IMG/VR virus record: IMGVR_UViG_3300028883_000130
Coordinates: 1 to 25,313 of that record
Direction: 5' to 3' (one strand)
Source: a virus
Length of the DNA: 25,313 bases
Below, in pieces: positions 1 to 6,868 of this stretch (the first letter of the stretch is position 1; each line of letters begins with the position of its first letter). Below the pieces are notes generated by a model. The model did no database searches, was not told the DNA's origin, and saw only the letters and a program-made list of their open reading frames with translations. The translations under genes were made by a program, and so were the position numbers.

Positions 1-2
1 GT

Positions 3-176
3 CAAAAAATATCTATAACTGAAGAAAACCAATTCAGAACATTATGTATATCACGGGCGTTAGGTATGACATCTAATAAATATAAAGATAATAAAATCAA
101 TATCAAAAAAATATCGGGTAAATATCTGGTAAAAAATCACATAAATAACTGCATAAATTTCGATGTGATTTATTAA
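3..176 (+). CDS. 3' end of an unidentified ORF (5' truncated)
   Basis: A reading frame is open from the first bases of the window to a TAA at 174-176, giving about 57 codons. It is the C-terminal end of a longer gene or a small ORF. The product is basic and rich in Asn, Lys and Ile. The stretch RTLCISRALGM followed by NIKKISGKYLV loosely recalls the end of a LAGLIDADG homing endonuclease or intein-type domain, but no catalytic motif is in view, so I do not assign a function. A run of six T (190-195) shortly after the stop is compatible with transcription ending here. The gene is separated from the packaging genes by the promoter region and probably belongs to another transcription unit. Confidence 0.4.
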   Translation, partial: QKISITEENQFRTLCISRALGMTSNKYKDNKINIKKISGKYLVKNHINNCINFDVIY

Positions 177-208
177 CGGGTGATGGTTGTTTTTTATCAA
201 TCGAAATT
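156..208. repeat. Inverted repeat with T-run at the end of the first ORF
   Basis: AATTTCGAT at 156-164 is repeated in exact inverted form as ATCGAAATT at 200-208. The 35-base spacer contains the stop codon of the upstream ORF and a T6 run at 190-195. It could be a weak hairpin associated with termination or a protein-binding site. The long loop argues against a strong terminator. Confidence 0.35.
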
Positions 209-348
209 AAATAAACATAAGGAAATATTATCCAAAATCCCAAATTTCAGTTGCTTAGTAATACTAATATTCTGTAACTATACCTTGATTCCTTTACCTC
301 CTTACTATACGTATTTCAGCGAAAAGTAACATTTCTACCCCCTACTAA

Positions 349-364
349 CCGAAACCTTTATATA
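349..364 (+). promoter_or_regulatory. Archaeal BRE + TATA-box promoter
   Basis: CCGAAA (349-354) followed by TTTATATA (357-364) is a near-ideal archaeal TFB-recognition element plus TATA box, bound by host TFB and TBP. By the usual spacing, transcription would start near 385-390, leaving a leader of about 100 bases before the first packaging gene. It differs clearly from the TGTATGTT-type motif found upstream of later genes, suggesting two promoter classes. Confidence 0.7.
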
Positions 365-434
365 CTAGAAGTGCATTTACTCGTGGACTATATATATTGA
401 AAGTATACAAAAATATACATAATTTAATATATCA

Positions 435-465
435 GGAGCGTCAAAGCACGACGGGAGAAGGCGGG
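435..465 (+). other. GC-rich leader element before small terminase gene
   Basis: About two thirds of these 31 bases are G or C, in a surrounding region that is strongly AT-rich. It contains a small hairpin, CGTC-AAAGCAC-GACG (439-453), and purine-rich blocks. It lies in the predicted 5' leader of the small terminase candidate, a usual place for a packaging (pac/cos) site or a structured leader RNA. Function is not determined. Confidence 0.3.
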
Positions 466-489
466 TTCAAATTAATTTAAGTGATATAT

Positions 490-1059
490 ATGAGTAAGCA
501 ATGTAAGATAAAGAAATGGGGATTAGAAGAAGAAGTACAGTCTCTATTAGACGAAGGCAAATCGAATTATGCGATTGCCAAACATATCTCTGAAAAATAT
601 GTTGACATACCAGAGCTAGCAAAAGTAAACAAGATGACAATAGGGAGATATGTAAATAAGCTAGACGAAGAAGAGATCGAAGACAAACTAGAAGTTATTA
701 AGGATCCGACTGGCTTAATAACACAAGAGTTTAATACGAGAATGCGGAAGAACATCATAGACGCTGAAGAAATGAATAACTTAGTAATGAGTTATAAGAA
801 CAAGTTAGAGTCGGATGATCTCACAACGAGAGATCTTAAAGATATGTTGAAGGCATGGCAAACCGCTAATGATCAGATGCGAAAAAATCTCGTATCTATC
901 AGGGAATACACAGACCATCACATTATCAAGCCAACCCAAAATATTATATATAAAAAAGAAATAAACATAAAAAATACCTTGCTTGATTTCGCTAGGGAAC
1001 TATGCCCAGAATGTAGAAAGAAAGTATTTAGTATGCTAGAGGACGAGAAAAATGAATAA
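490..1059 (+). CDS. Probable terminase small subunit (HTH protein)
   Basis: A protein of 189 residues lies two small genes upstream of the large terminase, where the DNA-recognition subunit of the packaging motor is normally encoded. Residues about 10-60 form a helix-turn-helix-like region (SNYAIAKHISEKY, then NKMTIGRYVNKL). The rest is largely helical and charged, compatible with oligomerisation, and there is a CPEC pair near the C-terminus. I chose the ATG at 490, not the in-frame GTG at 481, because the GTGAT at 481-485 is the ribosome site, the same arrangement seen at other genes here. It would bind the packaging site and hand DNA to the large subunit. The assignment rests on position and the HTH, since small terminases diverge strongly. 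Confidence 0.55.
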   Translation: MSKQCKIKKWGLEEEVQSLLDEGKSNYAIAKHISEKYVDIPELAKVNKMTIGRYVNKLDEEEIEDKLEVIKDPTGLITQEFNTRMRKNIIDAEEMNNLVMSYKNKLESDDLTTRDLKDMLKAWQTANDQMRKNLVSIREYTDHHIIKPTQNIIYKKEINIKNTLLDFARELCPECRKKVFSMLEDEKNE

Positions 1060-1309
1060 AAAAATTGATTTGCCATTCTATTACCCAGGTGAAGCATATG
1101 AATTTAGTAAGACTCTGAAACACTTTCTCTATGGTCTTGTATTGACACTATTAGCTAGTGCAATTACATGGATCATTGGTTATATTGAACTTTTAGAGAT
1201 ACCAGCAGAGTATACATATGTAGTGGGTTTTATTATAGCACTATTGCTTGGACTATCTAATTTGGTAAAGCATTGGAAAGACGAATACGACGAACTTCCA
1301 ATACCTTAG
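1052..1309 (+). CDS. Small two-pass membrane protein
   Basis: An 85-residue protein overlaps the end of the upstream gene by 8 bases, so the two are probably translationally coupled. Two hydrophobic helices are evident (about residues 25-45, YGLVLTLLASAITWIIGYI, and 56-72, YVVGFIIALLLGLSNLV), each bounded by charged residues. A GAGGA site lies about 10 bases upstream of the ATG. Size and topology resemble class II holins, but placing a holin between terminase subunits is unusual and archaeal virus lysis is poorly known, so I call it only a membrane protein. With the 36-residue gene next to it, it makes a small membrane-protein pair. Confidence 0.6.
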   Translation: MNKKIDLPFYYPGEAYEFSKTLKHFLYGLVLTLLASAITWIIGYIELLEIPAEYTYVVGFIIALLLGLSNLVKHWKDEYDELPIP

Positions 1310-1317
1310 ATAATATA

Positions 1318-1342
1318 AGTATGTAGACAATGTATAATAAAT
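1318..1342 (+). promoter_or_regulatory. TGTATGTT-AATGT-type upstream motif, copy 1
   Basis: GTATGTAGACAATGT followed by ATAATAAAT lies between the 85-residue membrane protein and the next small gene. It matches the recurrent pattern TGTAT-GTTNN-AATGT-A/T-rich found upstream of other genes in this window, though its left half is degenerate. It precedes a GGAGA ribosome site and the ATG at 1363. Confidence 0.4.
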
Positions 1343-1362
1343 AGATATGGAGAGAAGTAAAT

Positions 1363-1473
1363 ATGTTCGAATTTCTTAAAGATGTAGACTTGGGCCTTAA
1401 AATCCTCGCAGGGATTGGTATGCTCTGGATTCTACAGAACTTATTCGGATTCACTTTCAGTTTCTCATTCTAG
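1363..1473 (+). CDS. 36-residue single-pass membrane peptide
   Basis: A short frame begins at ATG 1363, 9 bases after a good Shine-Dalgarno site (GGAGA, 1349-1353), and ends with TAG at 1471-1473. The peptide has a short charged N-terminus (MFEFLKDVDLG) followed by one hydrophobic helix (LKILAGIGMLWILQNLFGF) and a Phe/Ser tail. It sits between an upstream motif copy and the motif that precedes the large terminase, so it looks like its own small transcription unit. No function is recognised. Its pairing with the two-pass membrane protein upstream is the main context clue. It is shorter than usual ORF cut-offs and easy to miss. Confidence 0.5.
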   Translation: MFEFLKDVDLGLKILAGIGMLWILQNLFGFTFSFSF

Positions 1474-1499
1474 AACTGGACATTGAATAGCAAAGAACT

Positions 1500-1523
1500 T
1501 TTATGTTTTAATGTATTTTATTT
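1500..1523 (+). promoter_or_regulatory. TGTATGTT-AATGT-type upstream motif, copy 2 (before large terminase)
   Basis: TTTATGTTTTAATGT plus ATTTTATTT is nearly identical to the copy at 17496. It lies inside what would be the first codons if the large terminase started at the upstream TTG (1483). This argues that the stretch is regulatory and that translation begins at ATG 1537. Confidence 0.55.
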
Positions 1524-1536
1524 CTTTATAATAATT

Positions 1537-2916
1537 ATGAAAACTGATTATAGCATCTTAAGATATCTCAGCAGCTGCAAAGCATTCATGGAAGAAGTGC
1601 TAGGCTTAACAGTCAAAGACTTCCATAATGAATGGATTGAGGCGATGGAACACAATGATCACCTTTGTCTGTTGGCTCCTAGAGGTCATGGAAAGTCAAC
1701 GATAGTCGAAGGATTCGTTGTTTGGAATATCCTACTGAATCCAAAGATACGAATATTAATCGTATCTATGAATCAGAATAAATCTGAAGACATGATGAAC
1801 TTCATCAAGTCTTGTTTGGAATTAGAAAAAGTAACTGAACTATTTGGAGAACAAAAATCTTCAACATGGTCCAGAAATAAATTAAGAGTTAAGAATATAA
1901 CTGGTGGTATCCAACACAAAGAACCTACACTCCAAGTGTTAGGTGTGTCATCATCACAGATTTCATCTCACTACGACATGATTATTCTCGATGATGTCCA
2001 AGACCGTCAGAATGTTGCAACTGCCAATCGTCGAAAACAAATAAGAGATTGGTACAACACTGAACTGTTAGAGATGTTGGAACCTGGCGGAAAGATAATT
2101 AATATAGCAACTCGTTGGCATGAAGACGATTTGCACAATTATCTGTCGCAAAAATCTATGTATACTGTTCTTAGGTATCAGGCAATAGATTCTGAAACTA
2201 ACGAAGCATTATGGCCAGAACGATTTACATATGATGACTTAGTTACCTTACGTGATGAACACATAGGTAAGACTGCATTCTCGATGCAGTATCAAAATGA
2301 AATTGTCCAAACTGAAGATTCACCAATTAAGATTGAGTGGGTAGAAAACGCAAAAGGAAGATGGAATCCATCTAGAATTCCATCAAATACTTCTCGTTTC
2401 ATTGGTGTTGATATAGCATCAAAGAGTGAAGAAGGAGATTACTTTGCGTGCACTGTCGTATTAAAAGATGAGAATAAGAATTATTATGTTGCAGAGTGTA
2501 TAAGAGATCATAAATCAATGAGTGAACAGCTAGAAGTCATAAAGGCTTTAGCTGAGAAATATACTCCAAATAAAGTTGGCATTGAGTCAAATGCCACCCA
2601 ACGAATTATAACTGATGAATGGAAAGATACTACATCTCTCCCCATCGAGCAATTGAAATCATCTTGGGTCAATGATAAGTGGTCTAGGATCCAGAGACTG
2701 TCTGTCTTACTGGAAACTAATCGTATCATAATTAACCCAGAATTAGAACATCTATGTGATGAGTTGATTAGATTCCCTAGAGCTGCACATGATGATTGTG
2801 TTGATAGCCTTGCGTTTGCAATACAAGCATCTGGAGATCAGAGAGATGTTGACTGGAATGCTGTTATTGGTTTTATCAAAACGAAGAAACGCAATCCTTA
2901 TGTTATGAAAATATAG
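1537..2916 (+). CDS. terL: Terminase large subunit (ATPase-nuclease packaging motor)
   Basis: This 459-residue protein is the motor that pumps viral DNA into the prohead and cuts it. Visible motifs in order: Walker A APRGHGKST (47-55), Walker B DMIILDD (147-153), coupling motif NIATRWH (189-195), then an RNase H-fold nuclease with D292 (GVDIAS), E350 (VGIES) and the C-terminal HDDCVDSLA (418-426). All canonical residues are present and the length is normal for the family. I prefer ATG 1537 over the TTG at 1483 because the intervening bases carry the recurrent upstream motif and encode a Phe/Ile-rich stretch unlike a terminase start. No clear Shine-Dalgarno site is visible. The downstream Alba gene follows after 9 bases. 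Confidence 0.95.
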   Translation: MKTDYSILRYLSSCKAFMEEVLGLTVKDFHNEWIEAMEHNDHLCLLAPRGHGKSTIVEGFVVWNILLNPKIRILIVSMNQNKSEDMMNFIKSCLELEKVTELFGEQKSSTWSRNKLRVKNITGGIQHKEPTLQVLGVSSSQISSHYDMIILDDVQDRQNVATANRRKQIRDWYNTELLEMLEPGGKIINIATRWHEDDLHNYLSQKSMYTVLRYQAIDSETNEALWPERFTYDDLVTLRDEHIGKTAFSMQYQNEIVQTEDSPIKIEWVENAKGRWNPSRIPSNTSRFIGVDIASKSEEGDYFACTVVLKDENKNYYVAECIRDHKSMSEQLEVIKALAEKYTPNKVGIESNATQRIITDEWKDTTSLPIEQLKSSWVNDKWSRIQRLSVLLETNRIIINPELEHLCDELIRFPRAAHDDCVDSLAFAIQASGDQRDVDWNAVIGFIKTKKRNPYVMKI

Positions 2917-2925
2917 AGGACAATA

Positions 2926-3204
2926 ATGAGCGATATAGATGTTGTATACGTTGGGAGTGGATCTCTCTCTAAATACGTTAATGCTGGTAAATGGGTATTG
3001 GATCAAGATCGACCCGTTAAGATAATGGGCAGAGGAAACAATATTAAAACGGTTATTGATGTTGGAGAGATACTTAAGCGTAAGGTTGATGATCCAAAAA
3101 CATCCATAGAATCGACAACTGAAGAGTACGAAGACAAAAAGAATAATAAATTAAGGAATGTCTCCGTTATCTCATTTGAGATTTATGGCAAAAAGAAGGA
3201 TTAA
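2926..3204 (+). CDS. alba: Alba-family DNA/RNA-binding chromatin protein
   Basis: The 92 residues align along their length with archaeal Alba (Sso10b type): VVYVG near the N-terminus, the signature GRGNNIKTVIDVGEI at 35-49 (compare ARGRAISRAVDVAEI), and a C-terminal strand NVSVISFEIYGKK. Alba dimers coat DNA or RNA in most archaea. Oddly, the paired lysines after the first strand (GKK in Sso10b, the acetylation-controlled DNA contact) are replaced by Ser-Gly at 11-12, so regulation and binding may differ. The gene lies between the large terminase and the portal, a position usually held by packaging or head proteins. It may condense viral DNA, act as a virion protein, or modulate host chromatin. 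The family call is confident; the role is inferred. Confidence 0.85.
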   Translation: MSDIDVVYVGSGSLSKYVNAGKWVLDQDRPVKIMGRGNNIKTVIDVGEILKRKVDDPKTSIESTTEEYEDKKNNKLRNVSVISFEIYGKKKD

Positions 3205-3205
3205 A

Positions 3206-4552
3206 ATGGGATTATTAGATAGAATATTTAGACCTAGGATTAAATATTATGATGAAGTTACTGGAAAACCAAAAACTACTGTAGTTGCTGGAGAAAGTAA
3301 GGGTCTATCTGGTATAAAAGGTTCAGAACGAACTAAAGCAGAGCTTGAAAAGTATTGGACATACTATACTGGAGAAGGAACTTTATGGGCTGCAATCAAT
3401 TCAGTAGCTTACAGTACTGTAATGGTAGGGTATGATATAGTTTCAAACGATCCAGAAGCCAAGAAAATCATAGAAAGATGGTGTAGAAAGGTAGATTTAC
3501 AGCAACATTTGCTAGATAATGTAACTTATGCACTGATTTTTGGTGATGGATTCATGGAAGTTATAGGAAATAAGAAAGGTGAACCATCATCTTTAAAGCC
3601 TGTAGACCCAAAAACAATGGAAATTGAGTTCGATAAGTTCGGAATTGTACAAAATTATCGTCAAAGTTTGGGAATGAGAGACAAAGAAAGCGTCCCAAAA
3701 CTCGAAAGAGAGCGTATTTGTCATATAAAATTGTTCTCTCAACCAGATAAACCTTATGGAATATCACTATTAAAAGCTAATATGGACGCTATAAACGATA
3801 AAGTACGGGTTGATAAGGCGTTGACAGCTGCTATTTTGCGACATGGAACCTCAAAACTAGTCTTTTCTGTCGGATCTGAATCAGATGGACAGATACCAAG
3901 TGCTGATGTTTTACAAGCAATTGAAAGAGAAGTAGAAGATATTGACGAAAAGAACGAATTAATCGTTCCTTGGAACGTAAAAGTTTATCCAATAGACGAA
4001 AAAGGTATCCAAGGTGTAGAAGAATATTATGGATTTAACAGATCACAAGTTATTGTTGGTATGTTATGTCCAGAAGAAGTATTAGGTTTAGGTGCTACAG
4101 CTACAAATGCTACGTCTAAAACTAAAGCTATCTTATTTGAACGTATGATTAGATCATTTCAAAATAGAATAGCAAGAACTGTTGAAGAACAATTGTTTAA
4201 AAGAGTTCTAGCATCTAATGGATATGATATGGATCCTAAAGATCCAACTAAAGTTGATGAAGTATATGTACACATTAAGTTTAAAGGAGTAACATCCGAA
4301 GACGATGCAGAGAATGCTCGTTGGATGGGTAATTTAATTAGAGGATTTAGATCTTCAACTGTTAAACCTTTTACGATAAATGAAATTCGTAAAAAGTTTG
4401 GTGAAGAAGAGTTAGACATTCCAGAAGCTAATACCATTCTCTATGGAGAATTTGAAGAAGGATCTGAAGAGAATGAGAAACCAGACGAAGGAATGGAAGA
4501 GGAGCCAGAAGAAGAAGATGAAAGAGAAAAAGATGACACTGAGAACTCATAG
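3206..4552 (+). CDS. Portal protein
   Basis: The 448-residue protein would form the dodecameric portal ring at one capsid vertex, docking the terminase and later the neck. It lies directly after the terminase/Alba pair and before the prohead protease, the standard order. Portal-like features include YALIFGDGFMEVI followed by LKPVDPKTM and a Gly/Tyr-rich strand (about 105-150), a long helical stem region, EEVLGLGATATNATSKTK near 290-310, and a strongly acidic C-terminal tail of about 40 residues. I start at ATG 3206, which has an AGGA site at 3197-3200. An upstream ATG at 3158 would overlap the Alba gene and lacks a ribosome site. Confidence 0.9.
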   Translation: MGLLDRIFRPRIKYYDEVTGKPKTTVVAGESKGLSGIKGSERTKAELEKYWTYYTGEGTLWAAINSVAYSTVMVGYDIVSNDPEAKKIIERWCRKVDLQQHLLDNVTYALIFGDGFMEVIGNKKGEPSSLKPVDPKTMEIEFDKFGIVQNYRQSLGMRDKESVPKLERERICHIKLFSQPDKPYGISLLKANMDAINDKVRVDKALTAAILRHGTSKLVFSVGSESDGQIPSADVLQAIEREVEDIDEKNELIVPWNVKVYPIDEKGIQGVEEYYGFNRSQVIVGMLCPEEVLGLGATATNATSKTKAILFERMIRSFQNRIARTVEEQLFKRVLASNGYDMDPKDPTKVDEVYVHIKFKGVTSEDDAENARWMGNLIRGFRSSTVKPFTINEIRKKFGEEELDIPEANTILYGEFEEGSEENEKPDEGMEEEPEEEDEREKDDTENS

Positions 4553-5045
4553 AGTCGATTTCGAATATGATAAAAAATTATTCGGAAAGTCAACAGATGT
4601 TAGGATTTATCATAACGCTATTATGATTTCTCCAGGAAAACATACAGACTCTATAACCATGGCACCTGTTGAGTATACGCCAGAAGTATTGTCGGCCACT
4701 ACTCAAAATGTTAGATCTAATTATTTAAATCTAGATCACTCTCATGAAACTTTAAAGAGGGTTGGTAGATTTGTTAATCCATATTGGGATGGAGAGCATG
4801 TAAGAGCTGATCTGTACATCTATCCTGTAACCCAAAATTCTAGAGATACTATCGAATTGATAGATTCTGGAATGGTTAACTGGCTATCTGTTGAGTTACT
4901 CACTGAAGATGAATGGACTCCAGAAAATGAGATTCGTGTAAAAGATTTAGATTATATTGGATTAGCTGTTGTTACAGCACCAGCATGTAGACAAAGTTTG
5001 ATTGATGATTTAGGAGAGAGACCAGCATCTTGGATGTATGAATAA
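4533..5045 (+). CDS. Prohead maturation protease, S78/U35-like (copy 1)
   Basis: The 170-residue protein matches the HK97-type prohead protease fold: NLDHSHETLKRVGRF with the catalytic His at 69 (or 71), alternating strands, IDSGMVNWLSVEL with the probable nucleophile Ser119, and the closing strand IGLAVVTAPACRQS. It would cleave scaffold and capsid N-termini during maturation. There is no scaffold domain, unlike the second protease at 10210. The start lies inside the portal gene. ATG 4533 gives a 20-base overlap; ATG 4518 and 4443 are alternatives that would add a very basic stretch translated from the portal's acidic tail in another frame. It ends one base into the next gene (TAATG). Confidence 0.8.
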   Translation: MTLRTHRVDFEYDKKLFGKSTDVRIYHNAIMISPGKHTDSITMAPVEYTPEVLSATTQNVRSNYLNLDHSHETLKRVGRFVNPYWDGEHVRADLYIYPVTQNSRDTIELIDSGMVNWLSVELLTEDEWTPENEIRVKDLDYIGLAVVTAPACRQSLIDDLGERPASWMYE

Positions 5046-5395
5046 TGAAATCACTACACGTACTCGGATGTAAATTTTGTGACATCTTTGAGTCATTGAA
5101 AATCCCTTATGAATTATATTATCCAGATTATGATAGCATACAACAATTAGATGACTTTGTTATTGTTAATGATGGTAAAAAACATATAGTTATCGTAACT
5201 GATCATGTCACCTCCATTAGTAAAGAACAATGGGGAAGAATTCTTTACACATGTAAAGATATCTATGGACAGAATACAAAACTTAAAATAAAAATGTATC
5301 CAGTCCAAGATCATTGGCATGCAGAAGTTATATATGATAAATTAAATCCACCAAAGTTAAAAGATTTGAGGAATAAAGATGCCAACTCCAAATAA
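5045..5395 (+). CDS. Unknown protein with CxxC near the N-terminus
   Basis: A 116-residue protein is coupled to the upstream protease by a one-base TAATG overlap. The N-terminus (LHVLGCKFCDIFESLKIPYELYYPD) looks like the first strand-helix-strand of a glutaredoxin/thioredoxin fold, with CKFC at 9-12 in the redox or metal-binding position. The rest (beta-rich DDFVIVNDG, HIVIVTDHV, then a helix) does not clearly continue that fold: the cis-Pro strand is not recognisable. It could be a small redox protein or a zinc/metal-binding head protein. Position inside the head cassette suggests a virion or assembly role, but the function is unknown. Confidence 0.6.
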   Translation: MKSLHVLGCKFCDIFESLKIPYELYYPDYDSIQQLDDFVIVNDGKKHIVIVTDHVTSISKEQWGRILYTCKDIYGQNTKLKIKMYPVQDHWHAEVIYDKLNPPKLKDLRNKDANSK

Positions 5396-5960
5396 AGGAG
5401 AAAGTAAAAGTGACTTCATAGAAAGGTGTGTTCCAGCAGTTATAAAAGAAGGATATCCAAAAGATCAAGCTGTAGCAATCTGTTATTCAATTTGGAAACG
5501 TGAGAAGAAAGAGAATTCTTTTTTTGAACAACGTTCTGAATATAATTTAGGCATCTATCAAAGCGATGACTCGTCATCATTAATATGTGATGATAAGAAA
5601 GTCTTGATATTAAAAAACAATAATGATGAATCTATATGTAATATTCCTTTACTATTATATGGTGACCAATATGCATATGGATACATTGAATTAAATAGAC
5701 CATATCCAATAAATAATTGGAATGAATATTCTTATTATAAAGAACAACATCAATTTACTACAAATGATTGGATAGAAAATGGATGGAAATTTCCATTATT
5801 TGCATATCCTATAATCAAGTATGACTTATTTAATCTACCAAAAGGAATCATATATCCTAAAGAGTTGAAAGAGTATCTAGTAGATGCTGAAAGATATATA
5901 AATGAATCTGGCGATGTCCAAATAGAAGAAAGAATTATTGGTGACGAAGATGGCAGATGA
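5379..5960 (+). CDS. Head-module protein with KGESKSDFI...C...AICYSIW motif
   Basis: The 193-residue protein begins with NKGESKSDFIERC and continues to QAVAICYSIW (about residues 5-39). This short two-Cys helical motif recurs in phage proteins encoded next to portal and protease genes, often as an N- or C-terminal appendage. The remaining about 150 residues are rich in Tyr, Asn and Ile, beta-like, and not recognised. A GAGG site lies just upstream of the ATG, and the gene overlaps the previous one by 17 bases. It may be a minor virion or assembly protein. Only the N-terminal motif is familiar to me. Confidence 0.65.
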   Translation: MPTPNKGESKSDFIERCVPAVIKEGYPKDQAVAICYSIWKREKKENSFFEQRSEYNLGIYQSDDSSSLICDDKKVLILKNNNDESICNIPLLLYGDQYAYGYIELNRPYPINNWNEYSYYKEQHQFTTNDWIENGWKFPLFAYPIIKYDLFNLPKGIIYPKELKEYLVDAERYINESGDVQIEERIIGDEDGR

Positions 5961-6297
5961 GATAAGAGGATATGATGATACTTCAACTGACTCAATGAAG
6001 GATGTTGGAGTTCATGAAGTATCTGGTAATCGAGAGAATTATTATGGTCTCGTAGTTGTTCCAGCAACATCTGATGGTGTTATATCTTCAACAAAACCAT
6101 TTCCAATTGGAGGACCAACATACGCTGGAAGTATGAAAGTTATTGGAATTGTTGGTCCAGAAGATAATGAACTAAAAACAAGTAATCAAGAACTTGAATC
6201 GTTGATGACTTCAACATTACAAGAACTTAAGAAGATGAATATGTATTTATCTATGTTATGTAGTGAAGAAATTAAAAATAATGATATTGAGGATTAA
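5950..6297 (+). CDS. Unknown head-module protein with C-terminal coiled coil
   Basis: The 115-residue protein has a Gly/Val-rich first half (GLVVVPATSDGVISSTKPFPIGG) and a helical, probably coiled-coil C-terminus (about 80-105, LKTSNQELESLMTSTLQELK). I start at ATG 5950, preceded by GGTGA at 5940-5944; the TTG at 5938 is less likely. It overlaps the upstream gene by 11 bases and is followed after 2 bases by the first of two paralogous virion proteins. The mix of a beta-type domain and a trimer-like coiled coil would suit a small virion fibre or linker, but this is only inference. Confidence 0.55.
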   Translation: MADEIRGYDDTSTDSMKDVGVHEVSGNRENYYGLVVVPATSDGVISSTKPFPIGGPTYAGSMKVIGIVGPEDNELKTSNQELESLMTSTLQELKKMNMYLSMLCSEEIKNNDIED

Positions 6298-6299
6298 AA

Positions 6300-6866
6300 A
6301 TGGCAGATGTAATTAAAGACGGAACTGGGTCTGGTAAGATGGCCCAAGTAGATAGTAAGAATCGTCTTAGATGTTATGCTGTATATGAAGATGAAGCTAC
6401 TTATATAAACAGAGTAGAGGGAGAAATGTACTCTGGGATGTTAGGTGGTTCTCTAACTGGTACAAATTCAGATAGTGTTATATGTTATCTAAAAAATACT
6501 CATACATCAAAAGATATGATTATAAAGAAAATTAAACATAGATGTACTGCAGCTAATGGAACATTGAGTTTTTGGCTTAGTATGAGTGGTACTCCAGGTG
6601 GTAGTTTAACTACAGTAACTCCAACTAACAGAAACGCAAATTCAAATAACTCTGCATCAGCAGAGATGTATAAGAGTAGTGATATAACTGGTTTAACTGG
6701 CGGTAGAAAAGTTGGAAGTATCTATGGAGTTAGTGGTGCAAAATTTGAGTATGCTGAACCATGTAGTGGTTATATAATTCCACCAAATGGTACATTTACA
6801 ATGAAATGTAATAATAATACTGCTGCTCATTGGGGTGGAGTTTCATTTTACTATAGGGATGTTTGA
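6300..6866 (+). CDS. Virion structural protein, DGTGSG...VDxxNRL family (copy 1)
   Basis: The 188-residue protein opens with IKDGTGSGKMAQVDSKNRL, a signature shared by many phage virion proteins encoded near the capsid gene. The body is Gly/Thr/Ser/Asn-rich with alternating strands, including VICYLKNT and the motif SDITGLTGG. The next gene is a clear paralog, sharing the N-terminal signature, the YLKNT/YMKNT strand, an ANS...SA segment and ITGLT. Such proteins probably decorate the head or make short fibres; the biochemical role is not known. The start ATG at 6300 follows a GAGG site. It is followed after 2 bases by its paralog. Confidence 0.65.
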   Translation: MADVIKDGTGSGKMAQVDSKNRLRCYAVYEDEATYINRVEGEMYSGMLGGSLTGTNSDSVICYLKNTHTSKDMIIKKIKHRCTAANGTLSFWLSMSGTPGGSLTTVTPTNRNANSNNSASAEMYKSSDITGLTGGRKVGSIYGVSGAKFEYAEPCSGYIIPPNGTFTMKCNNNTAAHWGGVSFYYRDV

Positions 6867-6868
6867 TT

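Larger units (their letters stand above)
209..480. other. Intergenic control region upstream of the packaging genes
   Basis: No credible gene is seen between the first ORF and the small terminase candidate. The stretch is very AT-rich and contains the BRE/TATA promoter at 349-364, a short inverted repeat GTATA-CAAAAA-TATAC at 403-418 that could serve as an operator, and a GC-rich leader at 435-465. The rest shows nothing I can interpret. Confidence 0.5.

Noticed and set aside
1-176. Calling the first partial frame a homing endonuclease
   Set aside because: Only a faint resemblance in the last 50 residues; no LAGLIDADG or other catalytic motif is within the window.
455-480. tRNA-like TTCAA (GGGTTCAAATT) near 463-473
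   Set aside because: Looks like a T-loop, but the flanking bases do not pair and no acceptor, D or anticodon arm can be drawn.
481-489. GTG at 481 as start of the small terminase candidate
   Set aside because: The GTGAT is better explained as the Shine-Dalgarno site for ATG 490, the same layout as at 8553/8562.
1483-1536. TTG-initiated 18-residue extension of the large terminase
   Set aside because: The stretch carries a near-perfect copy of the recurrent upstream motif, encodes a Phe/Ile-rich stretch unlike terminases, and has no ribosome site.
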